A DNA stretch of 20,536 nucleotides from DASTGO01 sp035719045 (lineage in GTDB: Bacteria > Actinomycetota > Actinomycetes > Actinomycetales > Kineosporiaceae), in the NCBI GenBank assembly GCA_035719045.1, contig DASTGO010000075.1:1-20536 (forward strand), in the 5' to 3' direction. The number at the start of each line of letters is the position of its first letter. Position 1 is the first letter of the stretch. The notes beneath the pieces are model-generated. The model was not told the origin of the DNA. It made no database searches and was given only the letters and a program-made list of their open reading frames with translations. The position numbers and the translations under genes were made by a program. Below are positions 16,141 to 20,536 of this stretch, piece by piece.

Positions 16141-17120
16141 GGGACGACGATCCTTCCGGCCTGGTAGATCTGCCCGGTCCACGAGTTCAGCGGGGAGATC
16201 TTGACGACGTCCCCGGTCTGTGGGGCCTGGATGACCATGCCCTGCCCGAGGTAGATGGCGATGTGGTGGAAGGTGGCCGCGCCCGGGTACTTGAAGGCCA
16301 CCAGGTCACCCGGCTGCAGTGCGGTCAACGGGATCTGCTGGACGGCCTTGATCTGCTCGTCGGCGGTGCGGGGCAGGGTCACGCGACCGTGGGATCCCTG
16401 GAACACCGCGAACAGGACCAGCCCGCTGCAGTCGAACCCGCCACCGGTGGGTCCGGCCACGCTGCCGCCGCCCCACACATAGGGAATGCCGAGCTGGTTC
16501 TTGGCCACCGCGATCTCGGCGTCGGCGAACGGCCCGGCCGCGGGCAGCGCGGCGTACCCGGCAGCCAGCTGCGTGATCCGTGCCACGTAGGCCTGGGTCT
16601 CCGGGTACGGCGGGATCCCGCCCGCGGACAGCACCGCGCCCGGCCCGGCGTTGTACGCGGCCAGGGCGAGCTGGGTGATGTCCCCCTTGATGCCGCCGAC
16701 CTGCCGGGCCAGGTCACAGTCGTAGCGGCCCTGCGCCATGATCGCGTCGGCCGGGTCGAAGGGGTCAGCCGTGCCGTCCCCGTTGACGTCCTGGCCCCAG
16801 GCCGCCCAGGTGCCGGGCATGAACTGGCTCAGGCCCTGGGCGCCCACCGGGCTGACGGCCTTCGGGTTCCACCCCGACTCGGCCTCGATCTGGGCGGCGA
16901 TCACGGCCGCAGGGAAGGCCGGGCAGAGCGATCCGGCCTGCAGCACCCACGACCGGTAGGTGGCGGGCACCTTGTCGCTGAGGCCGGCGCCGAACCCGAC
17001 TCCGGCAACTGCCGGGGTCTGCCCCCCGCCGGCCACCAGGAGCACGACGATCAGGATCACCAGGGTGAAGAACACCGCAACCGCGCCCCCGACCACCGCG
17101 GCCGCCCGGTTGTTGCTCAC
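16137..17120 (-). CDS. Two-domain wall hydrolase: lytic transglycosylase + NlpC/P60
   Basis: The 327-residue protein has a membrane span (~8-31), an SLT transglycosylase domain (~55-195) and an NlpC/P60 endopeptidase domain (~200-327). Glu81 in EAESGWNP is the catalytic acid, followed by the family motifs GAQGLSQFMPGTW and AAYNAGP. The peptidase part shows YVWGG, the nucleophile Cys231 (FDCSG) and His286 (HHIAIYLG). It should cut both glycan strands and peptide stems of peptidoglycan. In type IV secretion and Gram-positive conjugation clusters such enzymes (VirB1- or TcpG-like) open the wall for the channel, which fits its neighbours. GTG 17120 has GGGAG 7 nt upstream. It is followed by the lipoprotein with a GTGA overlap. 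Confidence 0.92.
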   Translation of the reverse strand: MSNNRAAAVVGGAVAVFFTLVILIVVLLVAGGGQTPAVAGVGFGAGLSDKVPATYRSWVLQAGSLCPAFPAAVIAAQIEAESGWNPKAVSPVGAQGLSQFMPGTWAAWGQDVNGDGTADPFDPADAIMAQGRYDCDLARQVGGIKGDITQLALAAYNAGPGAVLSAGGIPPYPETQAYVARITQLAAGYAALPAAGPFADAEIAVAKNQLGIPYVWGGGSVAGPTGGGFDCSGLVLFAVFQGSHGRVTLPRTADEQIKAVQQIPLTALQPGDLVAFKYPGAATFHHIAIYLGQGMVIQAPQTGDVVKISPLNSWTGQIYQAGRIVVP

Positions 17121-17169
17121 CGGTGGACTCCCGCACAAGCCGGGGTACCTGGGGCCGGCCTACCGAAGG

Positions 17170-17664
17170 TCAGGCGTCGTCGTGCCCGGCGGTGGGGTCG
17201 GGTGAGGTATCCGCCGGCGGGGTCCACCGGCCGGCGATCAGGTCCTGGATGCGGTCGCGGCGGACCCGCCATGCTCCGCCGGCCCGGAACCCCGGCAACT
17301 GCCCGTGGTGCAGAAGCCGCCCGACGACCTGCCGGTTCACCCGCAGCAGCGAGGCCACCTCGTCGAGCTTCAGCACCGACGGATAGCCGGCCAGCTCGGG
17401 CAGTACGCCCTCGTCCCCCTCCGGGGATCCGCTCCCGGAGGGGGGTGACCAGCGGCCGTCCATCACGTCCTGCAGGCGGGACCGCAGGACCCGCCACTCC
17501 CCGCCGACCCGGAACCCGGGCAGCTGGCCGATCCGGATCAGGCGCGAGGTGGCTTGCCGGGTCAGCCGGAGCATCGCGGCCACCTCGTCGAGCTTGAGCA
17601 CCGACGGGCAACCGGTCAGCCCGTGTACTGCGCCAGGATCGGCGGGCACCTCGGACTCCTTCAT
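17170..17664 (-). CDS. Tandem excisionase/MerR-like helix-turn-helix protein
   Basis: The 164-residue protein holds two copies of the same DNA-binding domain, at ~19-72 and ~94-147, exactly 75 residues apart and joined by a Gly/Ser/Pro/Glu linker. Both read P-S-V-L-K-L-D-E-V-A, then a second helix with RQ, then GQLPGFR and a winged W-R-V element, as in excisionase-type (HTH_17, BldC-like) domains. Two fused copies would bind two adjacent sites in fixed register. It lies first in the leftward arm and 149 bp from the rightward arm, so it is the obvious candidate regulator of both. The start is uncertain: ATG 17664 has only a weak TGAG upstream, and GTG 17673 is an alternative. Confidence 0.82.
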   Translation of the reverse strand: MKESEVPADPGAVHGLTGCPSVLKLDEVAAMLRLTRQATSRLIRIGQLPGFRVGGEWRVLRSRLQDVMDGRWSPPSGSGSPEGDEGVLPELAGYPSVLKLDEVASLLRVNRQVVGRLLHHGQLPGFRAGGAWRVRRDRIQDLIAGRWTPPADTSPDPTAGHDDA

Positions 17665-17674
17665 ATAACTCACA

Positions 17675-17690
17675 GTATGCGAACACTTAC
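17675..17690. promoter_or_regulatory. Imperfect palindrome at the tandem-HTH gene start
   Basis: GTATGCGAACACTTAC follows the symmetric pattern GTA-N-G-N-G-NN-C-N-C-N-TAC (10 of 16 positions symmetric). It sits immediately upstream of the start codon of the tandem-HTH gene, where a bound protein could block expression. Confidence 0.3.
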
Positions 17691-17734
17691 CCCCGCAGTG
17701 GACGAAGACGTCTATCCCCGTACGCCAGACTAAG

Positions 17735-17764
17735 ATCCTAAGCGCATTGAAAAATCTGCAGCAA
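17735..17764 (-). promoter_or_regulatory. Leftward promoter of the tandem-HTH gene
   Basis: On the minus strand TTGCTG (17764-17759) and TAGGAT (17740-17735) are 18 bp apart. TAGGAT is an ideal streptomycete -10. The leader to the ATG at 17664 would be about 65 nt. Confidence 0.5.
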
Positions 17765-17775
17765 TCCGTTACGAA
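17747..17775 (+). promoter_or_regulatory. Rightward promoter of the P-loop-like gene
   Basis: TTGAAA (17747-17752) and TACGAA (17770-17775) are 17 bp apart, giving a ~30-nt leader. It physically overlaps the leftward promoter, so polymerases could not occupy both at once. Confidence 0.4.
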
Positions 17776-17812
17776 TGCTCACCGTTAGACGCTTCGGGGG
17801 AGGGTCCACGTC

Positions 17813-18502
17813 GTGTGGAGACGATCGCAGCTGCCTGAGCCGCATCCGTTCCTCCGCTCCCTGCACGGTGACTCCCCCGAACCGGTGCCGGCGGCGGATG
17901 ACGACTCGTCCTGGGTGACAGGAGCGCAGATACCGATCGGGCTGCCGGTCGGCCCCGGGGAGGGCCTGCCCCGCCGGCAACTGGGCGAGGCAGTGCAGAC
18001 CGCTTTCCTGTGGGTCGTCGGCACGCACGGCGGAGCCGGAGCGACCACGGTGACCAGCCTGCTGCAGGAGCTGGCCGGGGACTCGCGGCTGCGCATCGCC
18101 CACGGAGTGCAGGAGTCCCCCGGGCAGTGGCCCTGCGGCCCCGGAGCCAATCTGGCCGCCACCACGCTGCTGGTCGCCCGGACCCACGGCCGGGGTCTGG
18201 CCGCGGCCACCTCCGCCGCCCGCCAGTGGGCCTCCGGCGCCCTGTCCGGGATCAAGCTCGTCGGCCTGGTCCTGGTCCACGACGGCCCCCGGCTGTCCCG
18301 GGAACAGCGGGCGGAGGTGCAGCGGGTCAGTGCGCTGACACCACGCTGCTGGCAGGTCGGCTGGCAGGAGCCCTGGCGCGGCCTGGTCGCCCCCGCCCTC
18401 ACCGACACCCCCCGGGACGTGCGTCGGGCCCTGGCCAGTGTCATCACCCAAGCCCACGACGTCGCAGCAGGCGTCGTCACCTCGAAGGGGAAGCAGCAAT
18501 GA
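17813..18502 (+). CDS. ParA/MinD-like P-loop protein lacking Walker lysines
   Basis: The 229-residue protein has a disordered N-terminus (1-60) and then VVGTHGGAGATTV (68-80), which occupies the place of the deviant Walker A loop K-G-G-x-G-K-T-T in ParA/MinD ATPases. Both lysines are replaced (His72, Ala77) while the glycines and Thr-Thr remain. Further on, GIKLVGLVLVHDGP resembles the strand-loop after Walker B. I recall a streptomycete family of small proteins with this HGGAG signature beside conjugation-like genes. NTP binding is doubtful, and a structural or regulatory partner of the real ATPases downstream is possible. GTG 17813 follows GGGAGG at about 9 nt. The stop overlaps the next ATG (ATGA). 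Confidence 0.8.
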   Translation: MWRRSQLPEPHPFLRSLHGDSPEPVPAADDDSSWVTGAQIPIGLPVGPGEGLPRRQLGEAVQTAFLWVVGTHGGAGATTVTSLLQELAGDSRLRIAHGVQESPGQWPCGPGANLAATTLLVARTHGRGLAAATSAARQWASGALSGIKLVGLVLVHDGPRLSREQRAEVQRVSALTPRCWQVGWQEPWRGLVAPALTDTPRDVRRALASVITQAHDVAAGVVTSKGKQQ

Positions 18503-18768
18503 ACGCGATCGCCCTGGCAGCCGTCCGCGCAGGGGTCATCAACCCGTCGCCCTCCCAGCCGCCCGGCACCAACGGCCTGGTCACCCTCGTCAACTACATC
18601 CTCTGGATCTGCCTCGCCATCGTCTCGGTGTTCCTCATCATCGGGATCACCCAGATCGCCGCCTCGTGGCGGCACGGCGGCGAGATCGAAGGCGTGAAGC
18701 GGACCGTGCTGTCCGCGGTGGCCCTCACGGTCCTGGGATCCATCGGCCTCGTCCTGAGCGCCCTCTGA
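18499..18768 (+). CDS. Small two-span membrane protein, pilin-like (VirB2/TrbC-like position)
   Basis: The 89-residue protein has a short N-terminal segment and two membrane helices (~27-53 and ~67-89) separated by a charged loop (SWRHGGEIEGVKR). The size and two-helix layout match VirB2/TrbC-type subunits of type IV secretion systems, and it sits upstream of a TrbL/VirB6-like gene. Sequence identity to a pilin cannot be judged by eye. The ATG overlaps the previous stop as ATGA, and AAGGGGA lies 8 nt upstream. It should be co-translated with the P-loop-like gene. Confidence 0.85.
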   Translation: MNAIALAAVRAGVINPSPSQPPGTNGLVTLVNYILWICLAIVSVFLIIGITQIAASWRHGGEIEGVKRTVLSAVALTVLGSIGLVLSAL

Positions 18769-18825
18769 CGCCCTGCACCCGACCGACCCGGCCGCCGGCC
18801 ACAGCAACGAAGCGGAGATCGCACC

Positions 18826-19569
18826 ATGACTGAATCGCGGGCCGAAACCGGCTCCCCGCGGGGCGGCTTCAACGGGTGGTGGCTGGGTTCGGCGATGTTC
18901 GTGCTGGCCGTGCTGGTCGCCGCAGTGCTCGTCGTCGTCCTCGGCGGAGGGTCAGGCTCCACGCCGGGGAACGCACCGACCTCCACCGGGACCGCCTCCG
19001 GGCTCCCCGGCACGGCCGACTCCTCGGCGGGTACGTCGGGCTGCGCCGGGAGCGCCGGCAACGCGAACGTGCCGACCGTCCAGCCCCCGAGCGGGATCCG
19101 CTGGGAGGTCCTCTTCACCATCGCCGTGCCGTGGTCGTCCGACGCCGGTCCCGCAGTACGCGATGGGGCTCACAGGCGGTGCTACCAGCACTCGCCCGTC
19201 GGTGCGCTGCTCGCGGCGGCCAATCTGGCCGTCACCACTCAGTGCCCGGGCTCCGACCGAACCCTACGCGATCAGGTACTGCCAGGACCGACCCGAGACG
19301 CGATGCTGAAGGCGGCGCAGACCCAGCCCCCGCAGGCGAAGCAACCTGGTGAGACCGCCGCCCTTGCCGGCTACCGCTTCCTGGCCTACTCACCGAACGT
19401 CACCGTGCTTCAGCTCGCGTACACCTTCGGCGGCAAGTACGGCATGGAGAACTACCGGCTGGAATGGCACGACGGGGACTGGATGCTCAATCTCGACCCG
19501 CCGGGCGGCTCGGTGCCCGGCCAGCCGCTCACCAGCCTTGCAGGGTTCGTGCCCTGGGGTGCCGTCTGA
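18826..19569 (+). CDS. Single-span membrane protein of the secretion-like cluster
   Basis: The 247-residue protein has a short cytoplasmic head, a membrane span (~18-41), a Gly/Ser/Thr linker (to ~85) and an extracytoplasmic domain (~90-247). The domain begins with I-R-W-E-V followed by VPWSSDAGP and HSPVGALLAAAN, a pattern I associate with actinobacterial proteins encoded next to conjugation-type genes. The C-terminal part contains FGGKYGMENYRLEWHDGDWML, typical of a beta-sheet end. It may play the VirB8-like bridging role; this is inference from layout. GGAG lies 8 nt before ATG 18826. Its TGA overlaps the next ATG by one base (TGATG). Confidence 0.82.
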   Translation: MTESRAETGSPRGGFNGWWLGSAMFVLAVLVAAVLVVVLGGGSGSTPGNAPTSTGTASGLPGTADSSAGTSGCAGSAGNANVPTVQPPSGIRWEVLFTIAVPWSSDAGPAVRDGAHRRCYQHSPVGALLAAANLAVTTQCPGSDRTLRDQVLPGPTRDAMLKAAQTQPPQAKQPGETAALAGYRFLAYSPNVTVLQLAYTFGGKYGMENYRLEWHDGDWMLNLDPPGGSVPGQPLTSLAGFVPWGAV

Positions 19570-20536
19570 TGGCCTGCCCCTGGACGCCGACCGACTGCGC
19601 CGGCAGCGTCGTCTCCGGCATCGCCAACAGCGCGGTGGACGGACTTGTGCAGTCGATCGGCAACGCCGTCGTCGGCATGCTGAAGACGGTCTCGACGTTC
19701 TGGCTCGACGTGCCGTCGGGCCAGGTCGCCACATCGCGCCCGTCCGAACTGTTCGGCCCGGTGACGGAGTCCCATGCGGTCCAGCTGACCAGGCTGAACC
19801 TGGAGTGGCTGGTCGTGCTCATGGTCGCGGTCGGTCTGATCGTGGCGATGGCGCGGATGGCGATCACCGCCCGGGTGAGCGAGCTGGTCAACCTCGGGCG
19901 GATGTACCTGATCCTGACCCTGGTCACGGGCATCAGCACGATCGTGGTCACGGGACTGCTCACCGCCGGTGACGAGATGGCGCCCTGGTTCATCCAGCAG
20001 GCCATGCAAGATGGCTTCGCCAACAGGACGAACACGCTGATCACGGCCGAGTTGCTGGCGGGGACCGGGCAGGGCGCCGGCCTGGTCCTCGGACTGCTGG
20101 CACTGCTCGCCTCGCTGCTGCAGATCGTCGCGATGCTGATCCGTGGCGCCTTCATCGTGATGCTGATGGGCGTGCTGCCGGTCCTGGCCGCCGACACCAC
20201 CTCCGAGTCCGGGTTCCTGCGGTTCAAGCGCGCCATCGGCTGGCTGACCGCGTGCATCATCTACAAGCCGGTCGCTGCGGTGATCTACGCCGTGGGCTTC
20301 ATGACCCTCAGGGGCGAGCCCGCCAACCCGTCCGGTGGCAGTCAGCTGGCCCCGGCCACAGGGGACCAAATGGTCCAGTCCCTCTACGGCGTGATCACGG
20401 GCCTGATCATCATCGTGCTCGCCGTGGTGGCGTTGCCCGCCCTGATGCGCTTCATCGCCCCCGTCGCCTCCCAGGCCGGCGGCGGGCCGGGGGTGGCGGC
20501 TGCGGTCGGCGCGGTCGCCAGTGGCGCGGCGGTGGT
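19569..20536 (+). CDS. TrbL/VirB6-like polytopic channel protein, 3' truncated by the window edge
   Basis: The frame runs open from ATG 19569 to the window end (322 codons visible). Translation gives several long membrane helices at about residues 77-97, 110-133, 160-205, 224-252 and 275-300. The stretch FKRAIGWLTACIIYKPVAA, with Trp then Lys-Pro inside a hydrophobic helix, is characteristic of the TrbL/VirB6 family. After the last visible helix comes a Gly/Ala-rich tail. From knowledge of the family, it forms part of the inner-membrane pore of type IV secretion systems. It is coupled to the preceding gene by a TGATG overlap, and VirB4- and VirD4-type ATPases would be expected to the right. 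Confidence 0.88.
   Translation, partial: MACPWTPTDCAGSVVSGIANSAVDGLVQSIGNAVVGMLKTVSTFWLDVPSGQVATSRPSELFGPVTESHAVQLTRLNLEWLVVLMVAVGLIVAMARMAITARVSELVNLGRMYLILTLVTGISTIVVTGLLTAGDEMAPWFIQQAMQDGFANRTNTLITAELLAGTGQGAGLVLGLLALLASLLQIVAMLIRGAFIVMLMGVLPVLAADTTSESGFLRFKRAIGWLTACIIYKPVAAVIYAVGFMTLRGEPANPSGGSQLAPATGDQMVQSLYGVITGLIIIVLAVVALPALMRFIAPVASQAGGGPGVAAAVGAVASGAAV

Noticed and set aside
16008..17597. 529-codon frame on the plus strand
   Set aside because: It runs antisense to the wall hydrolase and tandem-HTH genes, both supported by clear motifs.
14009..20536. Integrated conjugative element with ends inside the window
   Set aside because: I found no integrase, relaxase, replication gene, tRNA or flanking direct repeats, so element boundaries cannot be supported.

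Overview
The window is high-GC DNA with strong G/C third-position bias, GTG as well as ATG starts, and purine-rich ribosome binding sites. With its giant Ala/Pro-rich protein, LacI-family regulator, CBM2 protein and type IV secretion-like membrane genes, it looks like the chromosome of a streptomycete (Streptomyces or a close relative). This rests on gene content and composition; no rRNA or other taxonomic marker is present.

Layout. (1) 1-4797: the 3' part of a gene for a giant, cysteine-free protein. It has a glycine-rich hydrophobic segment, a long Pro/Ala/Thr-rich linker, three copies of a ~240-residue helical repeat and a very basic tail. Its start lies left of the window. (2) 4798-7159: an accessory patch with a small hypothetical gene (-), a membrane-anchored cellulose-binding (CBM2) protein (-), and a divergent single-domain globin (+) with an altered haem pocket. 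A tandem 21-bp repeat lies between the last two. (3) 7160-10730: an APC-family amino acid permease with a perfect LacI-type operator at its 5' end, a strong bidirectional terminator, a small hypothetical gene (-) and a LacI-family regulator. A 22-bp palindrome lies upstream of the regulator, inside a row of six CG-phased hexamers. A second LacI-type operator lies alone at 5483-5496. (4) 10731-14033: a decayed GNAT acetyltransferase fragment (-), then a membrane-bound PAS-GGDEF-EAL cyclic-di-GMP protein (+). Its GGDEF half is intact, but the EAL half has lost one conserved acidic residue.

(5) 14009-20536: a two-armed gene cluster resembling an actinobacterial type IV secretion/conjugation module. 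The left arm, transcribed leftwards, encodes a tandem-HTH DNA-binding protein, a lytic transglycosylase-NlpC/P60 wall hydrolase (VirB1-like role), a lipoprotein, and a membrane-anchored protein with a probable beta-propeller ectodomain. The last three are coupled by overlapping stop and start codons. The right arm encodes a P-loop-like protein lacking both Walker lysines, a two-helix pilin-like peptide, a single-span membrane protein and a TrbL/VirB6-like channel protein that runs off the window. Overlapping divergent promoters between the arms, next to the tandem-HTH gene, suggest joint control. No relaxase, integrase, att site or direct repeat marking a mobile element is visible, so this may be a resident secretion or differentiation locus rather than an active conjugative element.

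No rRNA, tRNA, CRISPR array, transposase or origin was recognised.
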